This document shows positions 23,801 through 32,180 of a stretch of DNA of 64,000 nucleotides, piece after piece; the stretch's first letter is position 1; the number at the start of each line of letters is the position of its first letter. Origin of the DNA: Mytilus trossulus (lineage: Eukaryota; Mollusca; Bivalvia; Mytilida; Mytilidae). The position numbers and the translations under genes were made by a program. The stretch spans positions 46,370,686-46,434,685 of the forward strand of contig NC_086378.1 of the NCBI RefSeq assembly GCF_036588685.1, given 5' to 3'. The notes below the pieces were generated by a model. It was not told where the DNA came from, made no database searches, and worked only from the letters and a program-made list of their open reading frames with translations.

Positions 23801-24243
23801 TCCCATGTTAGATTGCTCTAAATGCTTTGGTTTTTGAGTTATAAGCCAAAAACTGCATTTTACCCCTATGTTCTATTTTTAGCCATGGCGGTTATCTTGG
23901 TTGGTTGGCGGGGTCACCGGACACAATTTTTGAACTAGATACCCCAATGATGATTGTGGCCAAGTTTGGTTAAATTTGGCCCAGTAGTTTCAGAGGAGAA
24001 GATTTTTGTAAAAGTTAACGCCGGACGCAGGACGACGACGACGACGGACGACGGACGACGGACGCCAAGTGATGATACAAGCTCACTTGGCCCTTTGGGC
24101 CAGGTGAGCTAAAAATATATATAAAAAAACCAAGCGTATGTAAACGTACCTATACCAGCTTTTTTCGAGAGCCAGTATAATGTCCCACTACCAACTCCAC
24201 CACAACCGGCAACAATGTACTCAAAATACTGTCTCCCCTCCAT
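8709..24243 (-). CDS. PIPOX: peroxisomal sarcosine oxidase / L-pipecolate oxidase, complete, 9 exons
   Basis: Flavoprotein that oxidises sarcosine (and in vertebrates L-pipecolate) in peroxisomes, releasing hydrogen peroxide. Exons in order: 24150-24243, 16333-16402, 15793-15849, 15337-15468, 14616-14829, 13468-13634, 12912-13098, 10627-10760, 8709-8889. All introns are GT-AG and all phases join, giving 1236 nt (411 residues plus TAG); the human protein is 390 residues. Landmarks: FAD-binding VAGCGGVGSG at 11-20; VLGLEQFELGHHNGGSQDHS followed by RIIR; RRLIVTAGAWINHVLG in exon 6; TKTCLYTMTPDRHFVVD in exon 8, whose Cys318 aligns with the residue that covalently binds FAD in monomeric sarcosine oxidases; GAGHAFKFAS; C-terminal SKL, a peroxisomal targeting signal. 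Intron 1 (7.7 kb) holds most of the mobile DNA. Exons were assembled by eye from splice sites and family similarity. Partial decayed copies lie at 37.2-37.7 kb and 61.5 kb. Confidence 0.93.
9895..10059. repeat. palindromic foldback element (arms ~75 bp) in PIPOX intron 8
   Basis: The left arm from 'gaaataattcatggaagcc' is mirrored by a right arm ending 'ggcttccatgaattatttc', with only small interruptions. The loop is about 15 bp ('ctcgctaacgct'). Comparable hairpins lie at 25150-25316 and 61663-61800. Confidence 0.9.
10627..10760 (-). CDS. PIPOX: PIPOX exon 8 (flavin-linking Cys)
   Basis: 134 bp encoding SLGPIMYTKTCLYTMTPDRH then FVVDD, and ending CCGAGHAF. It carries the Cys of KTCLYT, the expected covalent FAD attachment residue, and the GAGH motif of the flavin pocket. 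Donor GTACGT. Confidence 0.92.
11184..12645. mobile_element. PIF/Harbinger-like non-autonomous element with 30-bp terminal inverted repeats
   Basis: The left end has CCCCAGTTCCACTAGGCCAC and the right end is its inverse (CCCCAGTCCCACTAGACCAC), about 26 of 30 bp matching, flanked on both sides by TAA (11181-11183 and 12646-12648). A 3-bp TAA target duplication points to PIF/Harbinger. Internal arms (11200-11670 and 12290-12640) are packed with short variants of 'gatcgtagta' and 'cgtagtgagagcg' in both orientations. No transposase is seen. The middle carries another repeat (11780-12025). Confidence 0.75.
11780..12025 (+). repeat. nested interspersed repeat ('GAGAGTTGTCTCATTGG...')
   Basis: Contains a 46-bp tandem duplication ('caaggctccgtgttgaaggc' twice) and ends 'gagagttgtctcattgg'. 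Inverted copies are at 20846-21060 and 63306-63380; a shorter piece is at 40195-40255. Confidence 0.7.
12912..13098 (-). CDS. PIPOX: PIPOX exon 7
   Basis: 187 bp encoding YPIWIYHSPKYDFYGMPMHG, then GSKIGIDAGGPVVSVDT and CIKHLERTIPR. The YGxP and 'K.G.DAGG' landmarks fit the substrate-binding domain. A decayed duplicate lies at 61460-61596. Confidence 0.92.
13468..13634 (-). CDS. PIPOX: PIPOX exon 6
   Basis: 167 bp encoding VHTPKGVFQCRRLIVTAGAW, then INHVLG and VTQEQVTYFATPN. The 'RLIVTAGAW' strand is the conserved second FAD-contact segment. The donor GTAGGT removes an apparent in-frame TAG. Confidence 0.92.
14616..14829 (-). CDS. PIPOX: PIPOX exon 5
   Basis: 214 bp encoding SFERLTGSQLRAKFPQF, then a segment with AGLVDAALANSVHVQLAR and KIEKLPNGRVL. 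It has the family's 'LRxRFP' landmark before the substrate domain. Donor GTATGT. Confidence 0.92.
14905..15125 (-). mobile_element. tRNA-derived SINE, degenerate
   Basis: On the minus strand an A-box-like 'atggccga' is followed by a B-box 'gagttcgaatcctgccgg', then a body with 'aagtggtgttaaactcc'. The layout is that of a tRNA-headed SINE. It lies in PIPOX intron 4. Confidence 0.55.
15337..15468 (-). CDS. PIPOX: PIPOX exon 4
   Basis: 132 bp encoding WEAVEKEAGLQLVYNTGGVQ and ending AMAEKNI. The segment corresponds to the WxxLExEAG...TG region of the family. Donor GTATTT. Confidence 0.92.
15793..15849 (-). CDS. PIPOX: PIPOX exon 3
   Basis: A 57-bp microexon encoding RLAYHDNRYTKLTPDTYKA, joined IR|LAYHD to exon 2; donor GTAAGT. 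A decayed duplicate lies near 37258-37282. Confidence 0.9.
16333..16402 (-). CDS. PIPOX: PIPOX exon 2
   Basis: Encodes VLGLEQFELGHHNGGSQDHS then RI; the donor is GTAAAT. It continues the FAD-binding fold, with the acidic Glu that contacts the FAD ribose at the end of beta-2 (LEQ). A decayed duplicate lies at 37605-37688. Confidence 0.9.
16663..16940 (+). mobile_element. tRNA-derived SINE, full-length
   Basis: The head has an A box 'tggtctagcgg' and a B box 'gggtccgaatcccgg'. The body has 'cagatctaacattgttggg' and 'ctgttgtagagttgtcac', ending in (AT)n at 16914-16937. A 5'-truncated copy of the body is at 21146-21300. The tRNA-like head is not a functional tRNA. Located in PIPOX intron 1. Confidence 0.75.
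16941..18515 (-). mobile_element. Penelope-like retroelement, 5'-truncated, GIY-YIG endonuclease portion
   Basis: A minus-strand frame (stop at 17744) encodes the C-terminal part of a Penelope-like polyprotein; the recognisable part begins about residue 27 of the frame. After the end of the RT region and a linker comes a cysteine cluster CKGCGNKRCLTC, then a GIY-YIG nuclease: VVYLLQCKCGKQYVGES, the Arg of HKRMNGHR and the Glu of TRERFWI. Downstream to 16941 is the 3' UTR with 'ttcggataacagatatcc'. The RT core is missing, cut at a (TA)n run at 18519-18536. The GIY-YIG frame itself is unbroken, so the copy may be fairly young. Confidence 0.8.
18516..19760. other. intronic sequence with X-box-like palindrome, no gene
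   Basis: Part of PIPOX intron 1. Contains (TA)n and low-complexity stretches. A perfect GTTGCCTAGCAAC is at 18682-18694. No supported coding sequence. Confidence 0.4.
18682..18694. promoter_or_regulatory. X-box (RFX-type) palindrome
   Basis: GTTGCCTAGCAAC fits the RFX consensus (two half-sites with a short spacer). Half-sites 'ccctagcaac' and 'ccatggcaac' follow within 200 bp. Matches occur by chance, and function is unproven. Confidence 0.35.
19763..20112 (+). repeat. pearl/HINE-like element, family B, copy 1
   Basis: Starts 'gaatgtgtcttcagtacatg' and 'gatgcccc', and ends with a degenerate ACGGAC stretch and 'aatgcccacaaatggggctt'. The same 5' end occurs at 26970. A terminal hairpin with a GGAC-rich 3' segment parallels families A and C. 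Confidence 0.55.
20150..20840 (+). repeat. dispersed ~0.7-kb repeat (inverted copy at 45060-45715)
   Basis: Two diverged tandem subunits (about 315 bp apart in the other copy), marked by 'ggcaatattaatta', 'gtggaaaacaaaagg' and 'aaagttgaattctttgatt'. They flank 'accgtttggtggtgcgcctg'. No coding capacity; class unknown. Confidence 0.7.
20846..21060 (-). repeat. interspersed repeat, inverted copy of 11780-12025
   Basis: Contains 'gccaatgagacaactctcca' and 'cttcaacacggagccttgg', and 'accattcaaacgggaaaacc' matches the inverse at 11810. Confidence 0.75.
21146..21300 (+). mobile_element. 5'-truncated copy of the SINE at 16663
   Basis: Shares 'atttacagatctta', 'ttgatgttcagacgagttg', 'gtacacagccatgta' and 'ctgttgtagagttgtcac'. 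It lacks the tRNA-like head and ends in TATA-rich sequence. Confidence 0.8.
21301..22496. other. PIPOX intron 1, low-complexity
   Basis: AT-rich sequence with the poly-C tract. 21930-22033 has a short imperfect inverted repeat ('gcaccaaccttgcaccaa' against 'ttggtgcaagcatggtgc'). No gene seen. Confidence 0.4.
21482..21508 (+). repeat. 27-base poly-C tract followed by (AC)n
   Basis: An uninterrupted run of 27 C, then ACACACACAC, in PIPOX intron 1. The true length is uncertain in any assembly. Confidence 0.9.
22497..22808 (+). mobile_element. retroelement 3' tail with TTATGTC repeats
   Basis: Contains 'gaagagacatttattgtcga', typical of Penelope/LINE 3' ends, then 'accgactttaaataaagc' and a short (TTATGTC)n tail. 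A tandem heptamer tail is a feature of several non-LTR families. No ORF is left. Confidence 0.45.
22821..24110 (+). repeat. pearl/Helentron-associated-like element, family A, copy 2 (complete)
   Basis: The 5' end is a hairpin GGCTCTAAAGAGCC followed by GCTCACCT. Two to three tandem ~490-bp units follow, then a GGACGACGACGACGACGG tract (24012-24062). The 3' hairpin is TGGCCCTTTGGGCCA followed by AGGTGAGC, the inverse of the 5' octamer. This is the best-preserved copy and defines the ends of the family. Confidence 0.85.
24150..24243 (-). CDS. PIPOX: PIPOX exon 1 (residues 1-31)
   Basis: Starts ATG at 24243 (MEGRQYFEYIVAGCGGVGSG) and ends one base into codon 32 at a GTACGT donor. It carries the dinucleotide-binding GxGxxG. 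The pearl-like repeat in intron 1 ends only 39 bp inside this donor. Confidence 0.9.
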
Positions 24244-25149
24244 AATATTCTTTCTATAATTTACTTACAGACCTCACGAGATAAATAAACCTGACACACT
24301 AAATTTAAGATAAAATTGTCAAGGCTAAATAATAATATACCTGTACAAAACCGTTCGTTCGTTTCAATGAATCTACTGAATTAAAATGAAAACACACTAG
24401 ATAAAATTAGATAATGTAGGACACCCGATTTGAATATGTATGCACATTGTTTATATTTGTTAGAAACTACGTTTTTGACTTGGAAAAAATGTCTCAATGG
24501 TACTAACTTTTCAGAATTTCAACTTTTAAAAACAAATCTTTAATAAATTTTAAACACTAAAAAAATGTGATTTTGAAGAAAAGCTATTTTCAAAAAAAAT
24601 TGTAAATAATTTCATTTACAGTTAGAATGACCGTCCTTTTTGACTAGAAGAACTTGCTTAACTAAATTATTAATTTTCATTATTTTTACTTCTTTTTTTG
24701 GATGTCACAAACTTACTTATTGGGTACAATTTTAACAACAGGCTGTGTTGTAAGGTTTTCCGTTTTGAAAGCATTTTTAGTTTAGCACCATAATTTGATT
24801 AAAATAAAACAAGTACAATGAGAGGATTTAAAAAAAAGAATGTGCAATTAACCCTTTCCCTTTTAAAAGGCTTACTATTTTAAATGGGTCCGTGTTGTAT
24901 ATAGTTTTGTAAGACTTACATGTACATGTATCTTTCCTTTCGTTATCTTTCTATTCGAAATAATTACATTAGATGTAAGTTTCATTATAATACGTTATTC
25001 TGATTGGCTAACATGTTATTCTGTAAACAGTTGCATCAGACAATAACATTTATCATGCATGATGACACGAGGTCCCACAAAAAGTGCACAGGTGAATTAA
25101 ATAAAACTGAATAAAAATCGTGTTTTCATGATTTTAGCTAAAAAAATGT
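24244..25149. other. upstream region of PIPOX
   Basis: Would hold the oxidase promoter and any 5' UTR. AT-rich, with no conserved block that I can name. 24960-25080 ('ttattctgattggctaac') looks like the outer part of the foldback repeat that follows. Confidence 0.35.
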
Positions 25150-25316
25150 AATTATAAGTATTGAATACTTCTTTTTCAAACTTTATAGGGTTGTAAAAGC
25201 GTTGACCGTGCGTACATTTTTAGAATGAAGCGCTTCCGCGCTTCATACAAAATGTACCTCGGTCAACGCTTTTACCACCCAATAAATTTACAAAAAGAAG
25301 CATTCAATTCTTAATT
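25150..25316. repeat. palindromic foldback element (arms ~80 bp)
   Basis: Arms from 'aattataagtattgaatac' to 'aatgaagcgc' are mirrored by 'gcgcttcatacaaaatgtac' to 'caattcttaatt', with a 4-bp loop. Same design as 9895-10059 and 61663-61800; the centre again is a GC-rich mini-palindrome. Confidence 0.9.
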
Positions 25317-25654
25317 AAAAGTTTTGAATATCGCCTTGGCATCTTGACCATTTACATGATACAAATAACATCTGAACCCTCACTCTTGATTTTAAGTGTT
25401 TGTTGATCAAACCTTGACGTGGACATTTCTGTATTTGTTGTATCGTTTATTTAAAGTTCAACTTGGTAATAATTAGAATAACATAGAAGTTGTTCACTTT
25501 GTGTTATTGAATTAGAGATTCACCATCTTTGAATAAACAGAGGTATAATTTAATGAGACAGCAGGCCCACAATAGAAAACTGACATCCTAAGGTAAATAA
25601 TTGACAGGCGGCTATATAATGCCTGAAATATGTAGAAAAAACGTGAATCTAAAG

Positions 25655-26685
25655 CCCTTCTCACAACTAACCCACGACACATCTTTGCAGCGCCACGAAA
25701 TGAAAATTGGTCAAATCGTGGGTCATTTGTGATCATCATACGACAGTCGCACGATAAATTGGACATGCACCTTTTTTGCTCTACGATTTTTTGTCGTGTC
25801 ACTGTCTTGTGGTTGTCGTGATAGTGTCTTACCACTGTCACGTGACTGTCGTGCGATAAACACATTGTCGTGGGTTCCAATATAAACAATTTTAATAAAG
25901 AAAAATCCTACAACTGTTGCACGACTGTCGTACGACAATCCAACGACTGTCATAAGGCACTCGTGATACAGTCGCACGATTGTCTCACGAATACCAAATT
26001 TCGTACGATGCTCGCACAACATTGATTATCTGTAGAACGACTTTGGTTTGTTTGTCGTGCAACATATTTTTCTTTTATTCAGAAGGATACAATTCGGCAG
26101 GAATGAATGTTTGGAAAAAATCAGCAGGATTACACTTGGTCCTGCTAAATAGGCGGATCGCGGGACTCCAACAAGAGCAAAATATGGTCTTGTTAGCGTT
26201 AATTTGAGCGCGTGAATAGTATAGGAACCAGCGAAACGCCCGACTTTGGTGGATTAGCCTATATATTGAACGGCGCATGATGTTTGGGCAGAAAAGTAAA
26301 CACTGATGCAAGAGTTGGAGCGGGAATCTGCCGGTGATTTCGATGAATTCATGAGGATGGAGCCTGGCATGTTTCAAGACAGTGGCACGACAGTCGTACG
26401 ACAGTGGCACGATAGTGGCACGACAGTGACACGACAGTAGCACGCGCATCATCTGACATGAAAACCTGAAAAATAGCCCAAAAAAAACTCACGACTGTCG
26501 TACGACTGTCACACGACCAACTTGCAAGTTACCTACGACAGTACAATTACAATTCTTTTTTCTCTGTCGTGTACCCATCATGGACATGTGACCACTTAAA
26601 ATGTTTCTTTGACATTTTGCACGACAGTTTTTTTATATTTTATATATCTTCCGCGACAAAAAATCGTACGATCTGTTGTGACCGC
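25655..26685 (+). mobile_element. PIF/Harbinger-like element remnant with CGACAGT-rich arms
   Basis: Both arms (25660-26060 and 26370-26685) are arrays of 'cgacagtcgtacgac'-type words. The ends share 'tcacaac' in inverse orientation. Between them a plus-strand reading in shifting frames gives LMQELERESAGDFDEFMRME then PGMFQD, preceded by YIERRMMFGQ, which resembles the N-terminal region of Harbinger transposases. In-frame stops and frame changes show it is dead. Family assignment is an inference from this short match. Confidence 0.55.
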
Positions 26686-26689
26686 TGAC

Positions 26690-26800
26690 TGACCTAGATT
26701 AAGGAGGAGGGGCCGCTCCAGTCATGCTTCAGTCATTCTTTATATAATCAACCAAATTTCCCCCTAGAAATGGGCCCCCAGATCCGCCTATTGCATGGAT
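26690..26800 (-). mobile_element. fragment of the GGCGGATCC-ended MITE
   Basis: Inverse of 36228-36345: shares 'catgactggagcgg', 'gggggccca' and the terminus 'aggcggatct'. The other end is missing where the Harbinger-like element abuts. Confidence 0.65.
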
Positions 26801-26969
26801 CATATGATTATCTCATTTACTAGTAGTTTAAGTCTATTTTACAGTTGATAAACATGCTTTTTGTTTATTTTTTCAATCGGCACTACAAGTTTCTGTTATT
26901 TCTTAATTACCAGTAAAAATTAAAAATAAGGGAGAACGTATTTATCGTGGGGCAACAAATAAAAATAAA

Positions 26970-27390
26970 TGGGGAATGTGTCCATTGGACACAAATGCCC
27001 CGCTTGCATGTAACGTTATACAGGGACATAACTAAAGAACAGCAAAGGAATTGCTGCTACCCAAATTCGAACTTGATTTGAATGTTGTGGCAATAAGCAA
27101 TGTGTAAACGTTTCATAAAATTTGGTTGGGGCATTTGTTTGGAATGGAATCGAATTATTTAACAAATTTTGTATTTGTAAAGAGACATACTTCTAGAACG
27201 TAAACGTGACGCCACCAAAATTCCAAAACTTAATCTGTGTGTTTTGTTGTAGCAAGCATTATTGATAAGATTCATAGCATTTGGTTGAGGTAAAGTAATA
27301 TATTTGATAGAGGGTTACTTCTTACAAGGAATTCGAAGCTATTAAACCAAGAGTTCCAAATGGTGAAGTTGAAATCGTCCCTTCTTAAAT
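26970..27390 (+). repeat. pearl/HINE-like element, family B, copy 2 (partial)
   Basis: The 5' end 'aatgtgtccattggacacaa' and 'atgcccc' matches 19763. It is followed by two diverged ~170-bp units ('acataacta' then 'cataaaatttggttg', and 'agacatactt' then 'atagcatttggttga'). Confidence 0.55.
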
Positions 27391-27765
27391 TTTACGGACG
27401 CCATATCGAGTTGGTAGATCGTTATGGTATAATGCTTCACAGATGATATCGGATATGTTCCTTATGTCGTATATACAATCCACTCCCTTTTTACCACGAA
27501 TGTGACCTACGGAATTAGATTATTTAATGGGTGTGTAATACCATGAGCAACACGACGGGTGCTTACCATTCCGGAGCACCTGATATTACCCCCTGTTTTT
27601 GGTGGGGTTCGTCTTGCTTTGTCTTTAGTTTTCTATGTTATGCCTTGAATATGTACTATTATTTGTCTGTTTGTCTTTTAATTTTTAGCCATGGTGTTGT
27701 CAGTTTTTTTTTTTAGATCTATGAGTGTGACTGTCCCTTTGGTATCTTTCGTCCCTATTTTTCAG
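27391..27765 (+). mobile_element. retroelement 3' end: RT C-terminus plus terminal repeat
   Basis: 27391-27480 encodes a degraded RT C-terminus (GRHIELVDRYGIM), which runs straight into the terminal repeat ('gaatgtgacctacggaatta' to 'tctttcgtccctattttt') seen at 5326. This junction is the evidence that the repeat belongs to the RT family. Confidence 0.65.
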
Positions 27766-28070
27766 TAGGACAACGCCCGTTATCAAGTGGCACACATTTC
27801 GTTACACTTTTTTGAGAACAATCACATTCGTGAGTTGCCATGGCCAGCAAATGAATTCAACTTTATCGCCAATCGAACATCTGTGGGATTAACTTGGACA
27901 ACGTCTCAGAAATAGCCCAAATCTACCGAAAACGCTCGCACAGCTCCGAATAGCACTTTCAAGGGAATAGGACAACATCCCTCAAGACTTCATTCGACGT
28001 CTAATTGATTCAATGCGACGGAGGTATCAGGCGGCAATAAATGCAAGAGGTTCGCATACACAGTTTTGTC
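27766..28070 (+). pseudogene. Tc1/mariner transposase, C-terminal fragment
   Basis: The reading begins NARYQVAHISLHFF and ELPWPANEFNF, corresponding to the second catalytic Asp region (DNAR.H) and the LPWPAxSPDLxPIEHLW motif of Tc1 transposases. It then shifts frame to give DFIRRLIDSMRRRYQAAINA. Several frameshifts make it inactive. Confidence 0.75.
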
Positions 28071-28842
28071 ACGTTAACGTGAATTTCGAATTCGTCCTGT
28101 TAAAGTTGTCCGAAAATGTGCAATATTGTTTCGAATAGAGAAAACTCGTAATTATTTTCTTCAAAATGATGTTAGCTAACTATTCCATTAACCTATTTTG
28201 TTATTATACATATAAATGATCTTACAAACTTGTAATTTAGCCTAGTATATATATAAATATATCTTTACAACATTAAATTTCCTTAATTTCAAAATTTTAA
28301 ATATCATATAGACATATCACTTTGAAAAATATTTTAATTTTTTTTTAAAGTATTACAAAGTAGTGTCCGTTTCTTATCGTTATCCAAAAAGATAATATAT
28401 AGTTAATAACAACAAACTTTTGTTTTGGGTTATTCAATTTTTTGTTTATAAATTCTGAATAATTTCCAAAATCGGTATAAAAAATGCGGTTTTAGCTATT
28501 TTCAGGCGTTAATAATCAACTTGGTCATCTCTTACGGAAAATAAGTCAAATTGAACACAATGACGAATATCAATTTGACAGTACATTGTGTTAAGCTTCG
28601 AAAACGTGAAATAGAAGTTGACATTTAGACATTTTGTATAGACCCTAATGTGAAATTAATTCAGAGAAAATTGACTGAACAAAACTAATAAAAATACTAA
28701 ATTTAAAACTGACAATCTACACTCTTAGAGTAAATATCGTACGTTAGTAATGTCAATGATATGTTTGCACTGTTTACATTGAAAATTTGTTTGTTAGTCT
28801 GCAGAATGTTTCAAACTGTTGGATTTCTGACTTTTTAGCCGA
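28071..28842. other. 3' flank of the TRIM gene, no gene
   Basis: AT-rich sequence. No repeat or coding similarity recognised. Confidence 0.4.
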
Positions 28843-30540
28843 TCATTTAACTTCATACAAACTGGCAGGTCCATACAAATACGTTACCATTAAAATATTT
28901 CTTCCTTTGTCAAAATAGATACTATAAAGGTGTTGTATCCCATTCTCGCCTGTTAACAATCGACGCGCGTGCTTTCCATCTGGTGAAAGTACGACGATAC
29001 TGTTATCACCCCTTATTGCCAGATACACATTGGAATCGTTATCAACTGCTACTCCTTGAACAGATTTCAAAATAGATTCGTCTTTGTATTCCTAAACCTT
29101 CTGTCCCGTAATTGTGTAGCATGTTACGGTATTTGATTGATTTATTGTATGGTATATTCTGTCATTTGATGTTGTAACATAGTTCCAGTAATGCGCACCA
29201 TCGACTTTAACTACTGTAGTAACATTACTTCCGCTATTGACGTCTGCTGTTTGAATACCCCTTCCTACTTCATAATATAGTAATCTTCCTTTTTCATTTG
29301 TAATGCCGTAGCACTGATTGGACGTTTTAATCTGTCTTACAGTTTTTCTATTGACGATGTTGATTATTTCTATGTAATAAGGCTCTGTATAATGGGTGAC
29401 AGCGACCGTGTTTTCATCAATACATGTAACATCTATAGGGTAATGTGATACAGGTATTGCACAAACAAATATACCATTGTCGTTGTGGATTACAAGCCGA
29501 TCATTGGATTGATCTACGAAGATAATTTTACCAGACGGCATGATAGTACAACCCGTGATTCCAATTCCGTTTCCTCCTTTCGATATCTCAAATTGTTTTA
29601 GTAAAGTAAGATTAATGTCATTGATTGTTTTTGATATCGTTGGTATCCTTTTCTGAGCTTGTTTTTCTCTATCCGTCGTCATGGAGATCCTTGACGGTTT
29701 TGTTGTAACGGATATCTCTCCGATCTTTGTCATGGACAGTACGTCTGACATCTTGTTGTCTAGTTTATATTGTAAGTGTATTTGTTGTAAGCCACTATCT
29801 TCTATTAAAGACGTCATGAACTTCTCTTCCTCTTGGATCTTGGCCTCAAATATTTTACCGCCAAAAAATGTCTGAAGGTCAGTTGCAAAACGTTTAGTCG
29901 CAGCTATATTGTTCTGTAGCTCATCTATTGTTTTCTCATGGTCAGAAACTTTTTGCACAAATCTGTTTATTTGTGACATGACCTTTTGTTCCACAGCTTG
30001 TAAATCCTGTTGTATTTCTTGTTCAAGTTTATCTAAATGTATGTTTATTTTAGCACGCATTTCTTTTATATCTTTCTGAAATCCTTGCCGCTGCTGTTTG
30101 ATTATCTCTAGATTCTGCCTTCGATCTTCCATTATTCTGTCTATGTTGTTTTTCATTTCTTTTAAATTTTGTTCCATAATTTCAAATAATGCTGAATTCC
30201 TCGAGGTTTTGACAATTTCATCAATTGCTAACAAATCACATTTCTTGTGATTTGTTGTGATGCAAAGTGGACAACAAAGTTGTTCATGTTGAGAACAGTA
30301 GAGCTGATATTTTTTGTCATGTTCTGGGCAGTATTGGTTTATACTTGCTATTATGGGCGGTATTTGTTTATAATCATCTATTGAAGTTACGTCATGTTTT
30401 CTTGTACCTTTTGAAGCTCGATGGTGTTTTTCACACGATGTGCATATCCCTTCGTTGCATTCCGGACACCAAAAAGCAGCTGCTTTAACCACGTCCTGAG
30501 CTTCACACACGCCACAATATGATCCACTAGCTGAAGCCAT
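28843..30540 (-). pseudogene. B-box / coiled-coil TRIM-type protein with C-terminal propeller, one nonsense codon
   Basis: Single-exon frame from ATG 30540. Two zinc-binding B-boxes lie at ~9-55 (CGVC, CPEC, CTSC) and ~71-101 (CPEH, CSQH, CCPLC). A long coiled coil spans ~115-235, and ~320 to the end forms an NHL-like beta-propeller (ITGCTIMPSGKIIFVDQSND). There is no RING domain, so ubiquitin-ligase activity is not expected. Codon 483 (29092-29094) is TAG, where relatives have Trp (QKVWEYKDES-like context); the same frame then continues 82 residues (SVQGVAVDNDSNVYLAIRGD) to the true stop at 28843. All other codons are open. It could be a truncated but functional allele, a recent pseudogene or a base error. 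A poly-T stretch and AAAG lie just before ATTAGAATG, suggesting a 5' UTR intron. RING-less TRIM families are greatly expanded in bivalves and often linked to immunity. Confidence 0.85.
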
Positions 30541-30924
30541 TCTAATCTTTAAAAAAAAAATGAAAATTATATAGCTACTGACTTTAAAACGAGCTTGAAA
30601 GTACTAAACATCCGTTTCATTTTATTTGTATTCCTCAATTTGGGACAGACAATATCGAAACAAGAGGCCCTCAAGAACCTGAATCACTCACTATGACGTT
30701 TTGTATTCATTTTAATTTTAATTGCAATCAGATATATTTGCTTATAAGTGAATCTTATTTAATCATATTTTTAAGTAAAAAATCTTAATTTAAGATCAAA
30801 TATTCATATCAGGAGACTGATATTTGACAAAATTAAACTTGTAAATATCCCTCAATCTACTTTTTTTTCTTTTTCTTTTTCTTTTTTTTTTATTTGTCCC
30901 CGATTCCCTTCCTAATAAAACTTA

Positions 30925-31508
30925 TAGACTCATTTAGTGGAATAAGCACTTATAAAAGAGGGACGAAAGATACCAGAGGGACAGTCAAACTCATAATTTG
31001 AAAAAATGAAAAAAGACAAACAGAAAAACAATAGTACACATGACAAAACATAGAAAACTAAAGAATAAGCAACACGAACCCAACCAAAAACAAGGGGTGA
31101 TCTCAGGTGCTTCGGAAGGGTAAGCAGATTGTGCTCCACATCTGGCACCCGTCGTGTTACTTAAGTGATAACAAATCCGGTAAATAGTATAATTCGGTAG
31201 GTCACATTCAGTTATAGATAATGCATATTTTAAGGTTTTTCTTGTCGTAGAACACCCCGAGGGGTGTCAGGATTGATCAAATGAAAGACTGGAATACAGA
31301 CAATCTGTTGAAAAACACGTCCTCCGAACGTTACAAATATGTTGTCAATCAAGAAATCAAGCATCTTGATAATGTCAGTTTCAGAGAACTGTTTGTTTGA
31401 ATCAGAGTGATCCTTTACAAAGTAGGATTTATCCCTCCCTACGACAAGATACTTGTATCGACGTTGGCCATTCTTTTTTATGAAAGAAAGCAATACCAAC
31501 TCTTTCAA
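30925..31508 (-). mobile_element. internally deleted retroelement: RT fragment joined to 3'-terminal repeat
   Basis: On the minus strand RT residues RRYKYLVVGRDKSYFVKDHS, then FSETDIIKMLDFLIDNIF and FGGRVFQQ (31508-31290), are followed after a short junction by the terminal repeat ('actgaatgtgacctaccgaa' to 'ctttcgtccctcttttataa'). Everything from the GIPMGT motif to the C-terminus is missing. Confidence 0.75.
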
Positions 31509-32084
31509 TTTGTATTTTAGTGGAATTTAAGTATCCACATCTGATTTACGCCACCTCTAGAATAGGCAGTTTCACAAAAACTTTGAAGCCCGTCGTTGAT
31601 TTCTGATAATAGAGATATTAATAATTTAGAAAGAGGTTTCGTGGAGCACTTGGACGACCCAGCAATTGCAATATACCGTTGTTTGTAAGGAAATGTATGT
31701 AGTTAAGGTATCCAATACAGTGATAGAAGATCCAATTCTTTATCTTTGGTTGAAATTCCAAAGGAACACATAAGGTATCAATTGACAGTTTCAACCGTGT
31801 AAACGTTATTGTAGAACTTGTTTTGCTGATTTGCTGATACTTAATGTTTCTTTCTATATGTTAGTTTCTGCAGCTCCCCAAAAAACTCTAAAATTTAAAA
31901 GAAAAACTATAATCAATCAGTTATAAGGATTCGGTTGACTGTTCAACCGTGTTGACTTTTTTTTCTGTTATAATTTCTGTAAAAACCGCCCAAGTTTGAA
32001 AACAAATATCATCTTGCAATTACTCCTCTTATGGGTCAATTGACGATTTCAAAGTTGGCTTGTTTGCAGATCATAATTATCCAT

Positions 32085-32180
32085 AGTTACATTGAGAATG
32101 GAAATGAGGAATGTGTCAAAGCGACAACAACCTGACTAATGAGCAGATAACAACCGAACACCAAAGGGTCTTCAACATAG
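32085..32180 (-). repeat. short interspersed repeat ('CTTTGACACATTCC')
   Basis: The inverse reads 'gttgaagaccctttggtg', then 'gttgttgtcgctttgacaca'. Related plus-strand copy at 60425-60600. Confidence 0.6.

Noticed and set aside
25512-26452. Overlapping minus-strand frames of 99-125 residues
   Set aside because: They arise from the CGACAGTCGTACGAC arrays and run antisense to the transposase-like reading; no independent support.
26148-26798. Apparent transposon with AATAGGCGGATC inverted ends
   Set aside because: The right end belongs to the MITE family of 36228; the left match is only ~12 bp and lies inside the Harbinger-like transposase remnant, so the pairing is probably chance.
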